From Biscogniauxia marginata (taxonomy: Eukaryota > Ascomycota > Sordariomycetes > Xylariales > Xylariaceae), in the NCBI GenBank assembly GCA_022695795.1, contig MU404093.1, positions 269,159 to 333,158 of the forward strand: 64,000 nucleotides of DNA, read 5' to 3'. Below, piece by piece: positions 24,940-35,300 of the stretch; within the stretch, counting starts at the first letter, position 1; each line of letters opens with the position of its first letter. The notes below the pieces were generated by a model. It saw only the letters and a program-made list of their open reading frames with translations. It searched no databases and was not told the DNA's origin. Made by a program: the position numbers and the translations under genes.

Positions 24940-25367
24940 TGTTACGACTTAACAAAGGTAAAAGGAATTAAGGGTGGTTATGTGATTTAAAGTCACATGA
25001 CTCTAGAAAGGAGAATGCCAAGATTCTTAGTTATTCTCCTAAAAATCTAGGAAAATACCAAGATTTTTAGTTGTTCTCTTGAGAATTAGAGAGAGTATAG
25101 GTATAACCCCTTATAAAAAATAAAAAATAAATAAATTAGAATTTCCTACGTATTTAGTTATTCATTTTTAGTTCTTTAGCTATCAATTTAAGACTATAAT
25201 CACTCTTTAATACTATAATGAGAGTACCTTGAAACCTCTTTAACGAACATAACATTATAAATTAATTGAACCAATCTTAACCCACTGTTACCTTCAAATC
25301 AGGAAAACCTAGTACGTACTCACCTGTGAAGTCAGCTGACTAGGAATACACAGGGAGGTTCGTCACA
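24940..25367 (+). repeat. Element A, 3' LTR
   Basis: 428 bp, preceded by an A/G-rich polypurine-like tract (AAAGGAGAAATATAG) and ending in GGTTCGTCACA. Its inner half is much less RIP-altered than that of the 5' LTR. Confidence 0.93.
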
Positions 25368-26033
25368 ATAACAACGGACTATCAAAATACAACGATTGCG
25401 CCCAACTCAACCCACTCAAATTTGTTGAACGTTGGTACAACTGGAGTCACTGAAATCTATATCAAAGCATATCTAGTTCATGTTCTAACCAATTCTTAGG
25501 ATTATCATAGGAGACTTAAATAGCAGCCAATGGAATAATATGTGAGTGAGGGGTATGTTAAGCTACGGCGCATTTTATAGTACTCATTGATATGGTCATG
25601 TGCGTCATGTTCGAAATCAGAATCAATCTAGAATTCTTAGAATACTCCAGAGGCTCAAGCCACAGTGGTTACCGGTGGCAAGGGTAATCGTGTCCCGAGA
25701 ATATGATAATCGAGTGAATATCTTAGCCCCAGCCAGGTAGAACAAAAGAAAGAGAAAAAAAAGGGATATGCGTGGAACCAATTCCTCTCTGGATTAATCT
25801 GTATAAATTACAATTGTTAAAGCTAGGCTTTGAATTCTATTCTCAATACTCCTAATTCCTGACATACTGTCGGCCACATACTCTCAATCCAGTTCTAAAT
25901 TAGCCTAGCGTCAATTACATCCCGTTAAATAATGAAAAGCCTCTAATGTAAATCTATTTAGCTTACGTAGGCATATTTCTATTTCTTCAACAGGAAACTA
26001 TTGATTACTCTACATTGTACTGACTACTCTTAT
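25368..26033. other. Intergenic region
   Basis: Between element A and the 3' end of the UXS gene; ordinary composition. No gene recognised. Confidence 0.55.
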
Positions 26034-27207
26034 TCAAGCCGAAGCCGAAGCCGTGGTCATGAACCAATCAACCGTGGTCTCCAATCCTCGTGTCAAACCA
26101 ACCTTGGGAGCCCAGCCAAGCTCTTGACTTGCGACAGTGGTGTCTGGGACCCTCCTATAAGGATCATCCTCACGTTTTGCTGTCAAACTGATCTTCACTG
26201 GCGGGTTTCCCGTCTTCCTAGCGACAATATCGCTGATCAGCCGAGCCAAATCGCCGACCGTAGTCTCCTCTACACAGCCGATATTGACCGGCTTCAGATA
26301 TGAACTTTCCATAAGGCAGACTAGTCCCTCCACGCAGTCGCTCACATATTGAAAGCAGCGGCTTGCGGTACCGTCGCCAGTGATTTTGACGTCCCGGCTG
26401 GCAAGCGCGGATACCACGAAGTTTGGTACAACGCGACCATCATCTGGTCGGAGACCGGGACCATAAGCATTGAAGATGCGCCCGATGCGGATATCGACAT
26501 TCTGCTGCTTTCGGAAGGCATACGCAAGTGCTTCCGCCACACGTTTGCCTTCATCATAGCAGGACCGAGGACCGAAAGGGTTAGTGTTACCGTGATAAGT
26601 TTCAGGCTGGGGACAGACAAGAGGATCCCCATAGATCTCTACATGCGAGATTAGACTATATTAGCACTTCTCTGAGAAATTAGAGGCGCGACATAATAAA
26701 TAGGCATACCCGAGGTGCTTGCTAAGAGCACCCGAGCCTTGATTTTGGCCGCCAGCTCGAGAACATTCTCGGTTCCCTTGAAGCAAGTACTGAGAATACC
26801 CAAAGGGCTCTCAGGGAAACGTTTTGGGCTTGCAGGACAAGCTAGGTGATAAATTCTTTCGACGGAGCCTACTTCATCAGGAAATGGCTGTGTCACATCG
26901 TGACTGAGAAAATATTTAATTTAATCACTCTCTTTACTTAAAGATGCCGTACCAGCCTCCAAGACGCGGTTACGTACCGGATGAATCGGAACCTCGGGTT
27001 ATCCTTGACATTGGAGATGGAATCCATCGATCCAGTCCAAAGAGAGTCCATGGCGACGACTTTGTTTTCAGCATTCTCGAGTAGGAAGCTCACTAAGTTG
27101 GAGCCCAAGAAGCCGGCTCCCTAGCATGAATCGTTAGTACTTTTTCAGGGCCATAAAACTGCCCCGGAGAGTCCTAAACTTACGCCCGTAACTAGGATAG
27201 TTGGCAT
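26034..27207 (-). CDS. UXS1: UDP-glucuronate decarboxylase / UDP-xylose synthase (4 exons)
   Basis: Short-chain dehydrogenase/reductase that converts UDP-glucuronate to UDP-xylose with a tightly bound NAD; the symbol is the family name. Exons 27207-27184, 27120-26978, 26903-26710 and 26638-26034 give 321 aa. The eight-codon first exon carries the beginning of the NAD motif TGGAGFLG (residues 7-14). Other family marks are HDVTQPF, YHLACPASP, STSEIYGDP (S119-E121), the catalytic YxxxK in SCYDEGKR (Y148, K152), GRIFNAYGP, and RCFQYVSDCVEGL near the C-terminus. The protein lacks the N-terminal membrane anchor of animal UXS, so it is probably cytosolic. It acts directly after UGD. The cluster regulator starts 1.7 kb away and is divergent. 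I see no inactivating lesion. Confidence 0.94.
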
Positions 27208-28947
27208 GTTGTTCGTGGACCGTCTGTTTCCAAATACGAGTAGTAGAAATGAAGAATAGTTCTGGAGAGTTGTAATACAATGATATTTTGTACAGAACAA
27301 TCAGATGGGTTATGTTATGAAGTTATACTTCTGTCCTGTGGTTTGAGGGACACCACGGTCATGGAGATCCCAATAGCTCACCCTTCCACGGAGGTTGAAG
27401 TCATGTGTCTCTTAACTCTGAACATTGATACATAGTGTATTATATTTTCCAATTTGGACTATAGGCGATATCCGTTCTTTATCCTCTGCTAGGATACGAG
27501 CAGGTAAAATTACGGCTCATCAGAAGAAATTTTTGATATACCTAGGTAACTAGGTAGTAGATAGGAGCACAGCGAGATGCCAATAGCGCTAACAGGTATC
27601 GAGCCTAAACTCGTTGATACCACAACTGGTAAGGTAATACTTGAGACATCAAGCCTAAAATGCTCCGAATGAGGCACTGTTACTGGATGAGGACCATATA
27701 TTGTTCTAGACCTATCGCACTACGTTCAAAGACTTTGCCGAGAACGTATCAGATGGAGGCGCGTCAGCGCTAGACTACTTGCAAATAACATCATTGTGTG
27801 CAGACTCCTAGAAAGAATTTCAGGGGTGACAGCAGTTAGCTAGTAGGGAGTAAGCTAACCTGTCTCAATCCTACAGTAGGCTGTTACCTAACAGAGGTTA
27901 AGATGTGAGTCAAGATACGTAGACCGGAGTTAGGAGTTTAGGATCAAGAGTTAGGACTCAGGAGTGAAGAATCAACGGAGTGAAAAATAAGTAGTACCCT
28001 TTTAAGGATTAATAAGCAGCTGCTCATTTCGAGATAACATCATACACGTTTAAATACTATACCCCTTTTAATGATAAGTGCATATGGAAGAGTGACAACA
28101 TTACACTTTTCGAAGTAAAAAGTTTACAACTGACCACGATATAAAGGCATTTCTTAGGGGTATTTTAATTGAAAAATCATATATTTCGTATTGAATTATC
28201 AGATTTAGCGACTAAATGTATAACAGTAGGACAGGTTGAGCAATAGAAAACATCTGTGTCTATTCGACGCGCTCTATGGCTCCTCTCGTGTCTCGCTAGA
28301 CGAACTCTGAATAGTTCCTTGACTTACACTAAGTAGATAAACAACTGCGGCTAAAATATAATTGAAAAATCTCAATATATAAGGTCGGGATTGCATGGTA
28401 CTCGCAACGTACGAGCGCTTATCCTATCATAGACAAATTGAGCTGGTTAGTTGCGTCTATCGGATAGCGAAAGCCGAAGATTACTCCTTATAGTTCAAAC
28501 CCTCTCCACCAGTCTCTACTAATTAAGTGTAGACCAGAAATCCCGACGGGTTGGCAACGGTTATCTCACAGAAATGAAGAGCCACGGGCTAAGCAATTTG
28601 GCCAAGATCAAACGACAGCCTTTAATGCATCATAGGGGCGGTAACTCGGGACTAATCAAGAAGAATAATTATAGGTCTCGGAACGGTAGGCGCAGCCTTT
28701 TGCACATTATTACCAGATAATAAGTACACTGTTTAATTGACAAAGGGAATCTAGGCTGCTTGACATGTCGCGCACGCAAGGTAGTGACCCTTGCGCACTT
28801 TTCTCGATCCCCTTTTCTAGCGTAAGTTGTTTTAAGCTATATACCTAGAGACTGAGATTATACTAGATCAAGTGTGATGAAAACCCAATCGGCTGCGTAA
28901 ATTGTGAGCGCATAGATGTCATATGTCCCGGTTACGAGCCAGGTCAG
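27208..28947. other. Divergent intergenic region between UXS and the regulator
   Basis: Contains both promoters. Apart from the inverted repeat at 28772-28799 and a weak tRNA-like stretch near 28440-28530, nothing was recognised. Confidence 0.5.
28772..28799. promoter_or_regulatory. Inverted repeat upstream of the regulator gene
   Basis: CGCAAGG and CCTTGCG face each other across a 7-base spacer, about 150 bp before the ATG of the Zn2Cys6 gene. With flanking GCGCA/GCGCA bases it forms a GC-rich dyad in AT-rich surroundings. It could be a binding site for a dimeric regulator, possibly the regulator itself, or simply a hairpin. Confidence 0.35.
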
Positions 28948-31440
28948 ATGAAACGCAATGAGCACTACCAGCTGCAGAGCAAGACTTCATCGGTAGTAAC
29001 TGAAGCTGGGATCAAGCGGTCGAGGATTTTGAGATCCTGTAATGGATGCCGACAGGCAAAGACAAAATGCTCCGGAGACAGCCCTGCATGCTTGAGATGC
29101 CGGAACAAAAATATACAATGCATGTTCGAGCCGTCGAGATTGGTAAAAAAGGGCGACGGTCACGACAAACAGGTCGCTGCCGACCAACGGCGTGGGTTGG
29201 ATGGGGTTCCCCAAGAATATTGTTCTGGAACCAATACCCTAACCGATAATTGTCACTGGTCTGATTCCGGCTTAACTCAAGATTCATCACTCTCCTGGTT
29301 TGTTTTTCGCACACCTTAAATAACATCACTTCTAAGCCAGTCTCTAGGCTCACTTCTTCCGTACTGCCGGGCCAAGCCAAGATTCGCAAACTCGTAGACG
29401 CCTATTTTGTCAATGTCCACCCACTTCGCTGCCTCAGTTTTATTCACATTCCATCTTTCAAGCATAGATTGGACTTCCTTGACTCAAATTCAAGCGATTC
29501 AGATCGTAACGCACTACTATATGCCGTTTGTGCTCATGGAGCAAGGTAAGGATGGTTCTCAAAAACTTCTGCAACTTCTTCTGCTAACAAGTCTAGGTTT
29601 TATGCCTTTGACCATGGTCGGGAACAGTCGAGCCTGGGTTACGTCATGTCAGCCGGCCGAGGTTGGGCCTCGAGAGCCCATAATATACTCCTCGGTGGGG
29701 ATCTTAGCATAATCTCAGTCGAGAACCTTATGGTGTGTATACTTGACTCCTTGCCTACCTGGGCGGAATTGTACTCGGCGCTGCGGGCTAACTGTTCTCT
29801 AGGCTGCAGTGTTATTACATGACTATCAACTACGTGTTGGAAACTATATGCATGCCTTTCTGGTGACAGGGATTGCGGCTAGGATGGTTCAGATTTTGAA
29901 AATCAATACAGAACCTTCTCCTGGCATCCCAGAAACTAGGATAGCCTCGATGTCGGACACTAGAATACGAGAATCAAAGCGGCGATTGGCGTGGAGTTGC
30001 TTCACCATGGAAACAGGATTGACTGGAATTGAGCAACTCGACATATTCAACGAAAGCAACAACAAGCTTCAACTTCCGTGCAACGAGCGCAATTTCACCC
30101 TAGAGATCCCGTGTATTACCGAGGCTCTACACCAAGGTCGTAGATCATCGAATGCAGCCGAAAACATGGGACTAGTCGCTTACTTTGTCCGATTGACCTG
30201 GCTACGCAAAAAAGTGATGAAGTAAGTATAGCGAACTACCAAAACACACAATCACCTGCATATATCGATATAGTTCTCGCTAATAATTTCCAGTTTTGTT
30301 AAAAATATTGATCTCACAAAGTCCGCCGCAGTTCTTGCGATTGAGCTCGGTGCGGTTAATACCTTGCTACAGCAGTGGCACAGTACCCTCCCAGCAACAC
30401 TGCATTTGAACAGCTACACAATATGCATAAGGAAGGAAAGCAACCAACTTGCTGCGCTATTCACGATGCATCTTATGTATTATTCAGCCATTTGCGATCT
30501 TTACAGTATTGGCGACCGGCGCTTGTCATATACATCGATACGAGATGGGCTTCCAAACAGACCTTCGGCTGAACAGTTAGAGTTCCTAACTCGATGTCGA
30601 AAAATATGTGTTGAGAATGCAAAGAGGGCCGCCGGAATCCTGATCAAGGCAGTGCAGCATGGACCAAAGGTCTTCTCTGACACATGGATGCTGCTGGGAA
30701 CATTTGGCATCATTCGTATTCTGTGGTGTCACATCACATTTCCTTCAGAGCAAGGCGCCGATGTCAAGCGCAGCATGCTAGAGGAAATTTCCCCACTTCT
30801 ACGGGGCGTTATGGAGGCTCTTCGACTCATGAGATCCTTGTTTTCCATGGCTAGACGTGTTGTATGCGCTAATATCCCCTCCATTGCCCAATAATACTTA
30901 CTAATGCCTGTTTGAATCTTTTAGTTTCAAGCTGCTGTCCATCTTCTTATGCAAGCTGGTTTAGGCCCTCAGCTGGTTCAATGGATGAGCATCAAGGATG
31001 AACCAGATTCGCAAATCGAACATGACGGGTACGTTCATATATGATAATTGTTTTCTTCCCTCTTACTGCTCTACTCATTATAGTCGCTCACTTGAACCTG
31101 GAACTCTTTCTACAGATTACCAACGGCCAATTTTAATACCTTTAAAACCACTGAGAGCGCACTACATCCATTGGATATATATAACCTGGCCCAAGCTCGG
31201 GTTTACGAGAATCCTCTGCGCGCGTTTACGCTGCTAACGGATTTTGAGACCATTCCACCGATGAGGCAAACTCATTCGTCCCCTGGGTCTTCAGCACAAC
31301 ATGAAGATAGCCAGGCTGGGCTAATAGAGTCCGCCGATGCTGACAACGACAACACTTTAAACTCTCAGGATACCCCAGTGGCCGACCTCGACCTAACAGG
31401 TTTCTCTTTTGACACTACGGCTCTTGTTCAGGACGATTGA
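28948..31440 (+). CDS. Zn2Cys6 transcription factor, probable cluster regulator (7 exons)
   Basis: Exons 28948-29297, 29348-29545, 29597-29732, 29803-30221, 30294-30861, 30925-31028 and 31116-31440 give 699 aa with all phases closed. An N-terminal zinc binuclear cluster has Cys at residues 31, 34, 41, 48, 51 and 58 (C-x2-C-x6-C-x6-C-x2-C-x6-C). The centre is a fungal-specific transcription factor (MHR) region with LVDAYF..HPLRC..IH.PSF, the GRGWASRAHN block and QLPCNERNF. The last exon is acidic (many D/E/S/T), as an activation region would be. It is nuclear by family. Its position between UXS and the PKS suggests it controls this cluster. The PKS is convergent with it; UXS is divergent and shares its upstream region. 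Confidence 0.92.
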
Positions 31441-32397
31441 CTTCTTGAATGGATGGCTGAGTAAGCTCACAGGTAGGTATTAAACCATTATTTTCACGAT
31501 ACAGTATTAGATATATAGTACGCACTAGGATTCTGGGAAGGATATTCTATAAATACGTATATTCCAATAGTGGGTGGCGTACTAGCCACTCTTATTTTAA
31601 CAAGATATTCGCTATTGTGGTTTATTGAAATATAGGGTTATACGGTTTCTTGATTAGGTGAAGAGCTATCCAGAGAGTGTGGAAGGACCTGTCTATTATA
31701 TACATGACGGCTGCGGAGGCCTTGTACCTGTAAATAGGAGCTTACCACTTGACACTTATTTCAGCATGATTACTATCTTAGTCCTGTTCGGGCTGATGTG
31801 GCTGGTCATTTGTGCCTGATCTGTCTGAATTAGAGGAAATTACACATGGATGAAGAATTTGCGAGAGAGTCAGCCGTTAGCTAGCACCAAGAGCAAGAGA
31901 CAGAAATGAGCGGAACAGCTCTTTTAGGGAAAAAAAAAAGAAAGTAGATAAATAAGATAATTGTCGTGTCTAAATTCCGGAAGTTAGTTCCAATTGTTTG
32001 TGAAAGAGCAAGACAGGGAATTGAGAGGCGGTGGCTTACCCCTTTCTTTGTTTATCGATTCCAGCCTTCATTCTGCCTCAACCTTATTCATTAAGGAATT
32101 ATAATAACACGGGTATGGTACCTGGTTCACATTAAACTTCGCCTGATCAATCTACCGATGCCACGTTTTATATGAATATTGAAGTTTTATTGCACATGAT
32201 AACCACCTTTCTATTTATGGCCCTGTGTTTTTTTAACTATTCCCTTCTAGTGTAACATACTATTATGGAGTTGACTGTGACAGCAAAGTTTCTTACAAAT
32301 TATCGCCGTGGCGCTCAATTGTTTATTGTATCGATATTTCAATACTACATACATAGTGAATATAGTGGAAATAAATAAAATAACAAAAGACCTCGTT
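31441..32397. other. Convergent intergenic region between regulator and PKS
   Basis: Holds the second copy of the dispersed repeat (31644-31768) and the 3' flanks of both genes. No gene recognised. Confidence 0.55.
31644..31768 (+). repeat. Dispersed repeat, copy 2
   Basis: Same roughly 120-bp sequence as 10012-10134, about 21.6 kb away and in the same orientation, with scattered substitutions. Non-coding. Confidence 0.6.
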
Positions 32398-35300
32398 TTA
32401 GCCAGCCGCCAGACTAGTTAGAAGCTCACTCTTGGATACGACGAGACTGGCAAACTCGGAGAGTGATGGAGTCTGCAGTATGTCGAAGATGGATACCCTC
32501 GCACGGAGGCCACTGGACAACCAGTTGCGCAGGTCAACCGCGACAAGCGAATCAACACCGTAGTACGACATCTGTTTACCGGCGTCAATCTCTTCCTGGT
32601 CTATGTTGAAGACTGTAGCAATATTAGCGGCCACTAAATCGAGAATGAGCGCAGTGGCCTCAGATAATGTGATAATGCCAGCGGCGGCACCGCGCGTAAG
32701 CTCTGCTAGGCTGTCTTTTGCTTCTATACTATCAGTGGAGACAGTGTGTGAAGACTGGTCAGATCTACGAGGTGTCGCTAGTCGTATTGTACCAAAGCGT
32801 CGGTCAAGCCAAGCTGCGGCTCCCTCGGGCGTGGTGTCTTCGGACGCGATGCCAACGATGATCTGGCTGTCAGCAGGTCTGTGACGCAGCGGATAACGGA
32901 TGGCCTCTTCTACCAGGCTCAACACGACGTCCATGTCGACCGAAGTAGCACCAATCCTCTCAATGCGCTTGAGGACGTCGGCGCCACCGCTGTGCTGCTG
33001 CTCGACCCAGCCTACGTCTTTGACAGCAGGAAGATCAAGCGCGACAGCTGGCTGGCCTCGAGCCGTTCGGTGGCGAGCCAGGGCGTCCTGGAACGTGTTT
33101 CCTGCGGTGTAATTAGCTTGGGACGAATGACCAACCACGCCTGTAACAGAGGATAACATGACGAAGAAATCCAGCGAGGACAGGTGTTTATGTAGGTTGA
33201 GGCTGCTGTCGACTTTGGCACGAACGCCAGATTGCCACTGATCATAATTCATATGCTCAAGAACGGTGTCCTGAATAATAATGTTAGCGAGCATACCCTT
33301 TCTTTCTTTCTTGTTAATCTGGTAACAGTAACGGTGTCTGCTGTTATTTAACATACTTCAAGTGCCATCGCTGCATGGACGACGCCGCGTATTTTAGGAA
33401 GAGTGCCAGCACAGTCCACGAGGAGCTTGACCAGGCTCTTCTCATCCGAGACGTCACACGATCGTATCACGAGATTACAATCGTCAGACTTTGCCAATAT
33501 TTTCATGTCTGCAACATTGGGACTTGCTTCGGCATTTCGAGACACGACGAGAAGGTTCTTGGCTCCCATCTCCATCATCCATGAGGTGATGACGCGGCCA
33601 ATACCTCCCATTCCTCCCACAACTAGATAGGTGGCATTTATATTGTCAAGTTGGAGAGGAAGAGTGTCCGTATTTGTGTCCTGTATCTAACATCAGTATT
33701 CGAGGAGAGTTGAGAAGCGTGTCAGATCTTACTTTGACTTCCAGGTCGGGATATACCCGGGGTATATATGTTAAAGAATCCCTCACAGCATACTCGGATT
33801 CTTGATCCGGAGATACGATATTGGAGTCGAAATTCTGTTTGAAAATGTCCACTATATGACAGATCTTGTCAACTGTCCACGGGTTGTTCCCGTCTAAGCC
33901 GGGAGTAAAGTCAAGCTGGACACATCGCTTGCTTTGGTCCTCCTGTCTCAAAGTCCTCAGCAGACCCTGAGTCTCGCCAAATATTGGTTCCACAGAGTCT
34001 ATAGCACCACCAGAGCTGAGCCACATGATGTTTTGGCAATGAATGAGGAGATCCCGCAATTTATCGAAAGAGGCCTTGTCAAGATTATGCACAAATGGAG
34101 TGGCAATCTCGAGTGTTAGAATGTAGAGGCTATCCTCCGATGGCTGAACATTGTAGAGATTCTCAACGATTGGCACCTTTCCAGTTAAGGCTTGAATATC
34201 ACTTCTAAGCTCCTGAAGCCAATTCTGCGGCGGAGGGGTTCCTGAATGGACAATAGAGACTGAGGAGGGGTATGATGCCTTTATCTCAGCCCTGGCAACG
34301 ACGAGACTAGTGCATTGGAACCCAGTATCTTCGCAATCGCTAATATCGAATTCAACGCCCCCAAAGCCACTTTCGCGGAGGATACCGTCCCAGATCTTGA
34401 CAGGTACGTTCGGACTTGTCTCTCTTAAGTCCTCGTCACTGTTCCACCAACTGGGGAGTGTCCCAAATATCAACTGCGTATTTAGTTGGTCTCGTGTGTC
34501 TTCGATCATGATAAGTCTACCTCCGGGCTTGAGAAGTTTCCGAACATTTTTCATGGTTCGGCTAAGAGATTTGGTACTATGCAGCACTTCAGAGGCGATG
34601 ATCAGATCATAACTAAAAGGCTCAAAGGATTGGTCCTGAGGATCCTCTTCTATGTCTAGGGTCTTAAACGTAATAATATCCCCCCAGTTAGTAAGCGTCT
34701 GGCTCGCAGCTTCAAAAAGGCTGTCAGAGACATCGGTGTATGTGTAATGGCTGAGTAAAGAGCCGCGTTCTGCTTTAACACTAAAGGCTTCGAGCACAAC
34801 CCTAGCAGCTGAGCCTGCACCTGCGCCAATTTCCAGGACGTTAGCACCTGGCCTCTTTTTAGCAAAAAGCTCAGAGACTTTAGAAAGATGTTGATAACTT
34901 CTATCTCTAAGCCTAGGCTGGTCGGGATAATATTGGTTTAGCAAGTCTCCTTCTTTCATGAGGTCGAGTGGTGCTACCTCGCCACGGATGGCCTTCGAAA
35001 GCTGCTGACCTAAGCGAATAGTGAGCTGGGCGGCAGCATTGCCAGTGCTGTTCAACTCATCGTAAAGCATCTGCTTCAGACCTCGTGTGGCACGCGCCCA
35101 TACACCACTACGCGGCGCCAAAGCTCCGCTCTCGCCCAGGATAACCGTCTGTTTCATCCAGGAGTAGAGCTTGTCGTAGTGCGGTTCCCAGACCCCCTCG
35201 CCATGCTGAGGAGTTTTCTCTAACTCTTTGACGGCATCATGAATCAAGTAAAAAGATGCACGGAGAATCTTCCTTTCAAAGTCCTTGGCTTCGACACCAA

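Larger units (their letters stand above)
10366..25367 (+). mobile_element. LTR retrotransposon A (Ty3/Gypsy, chromodomain type), RIP-degraded, with nested element B
   Basis: Bounded by two 428-bp LTRs and by 5-bp target duplications ATGAC (10361-10365) and ATAAC (25368-25372); the single G-to-A difference fits RIP. The internal part on the plus strand has relics in the order gag with zinc knuckle, aspartic protease, reverse transcriptase, RNase H, integrase and integrase-linked chromodomain, then an A/G-rich tract before the 3' LTR. This order defines the Ty3/Gypsy chromovirus group. All frames are riddled with stops, so the copy is dead. Element B interrupts it at 15634/23161. Confidence 0.93.

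Noticed and set aside
28440..28530. tRNA-like stretch with a B-box-like GTTCAAACC and terminal CCA
   Set aside because: T-arm and acceptor arms do not pair; no functional tRNA can be folded.
32603..33156. Plus-strand frames opposite the PKS KR/ACP
   Set aside because: Mirror frames of a real coding exon; no motif.
33603..33800. Hidden or split ER domain of the PKS
   Set aside because: Both flanking exons are continuous with psiKR and KR, and the intron between them is 46 bp, too short to hide a domain.
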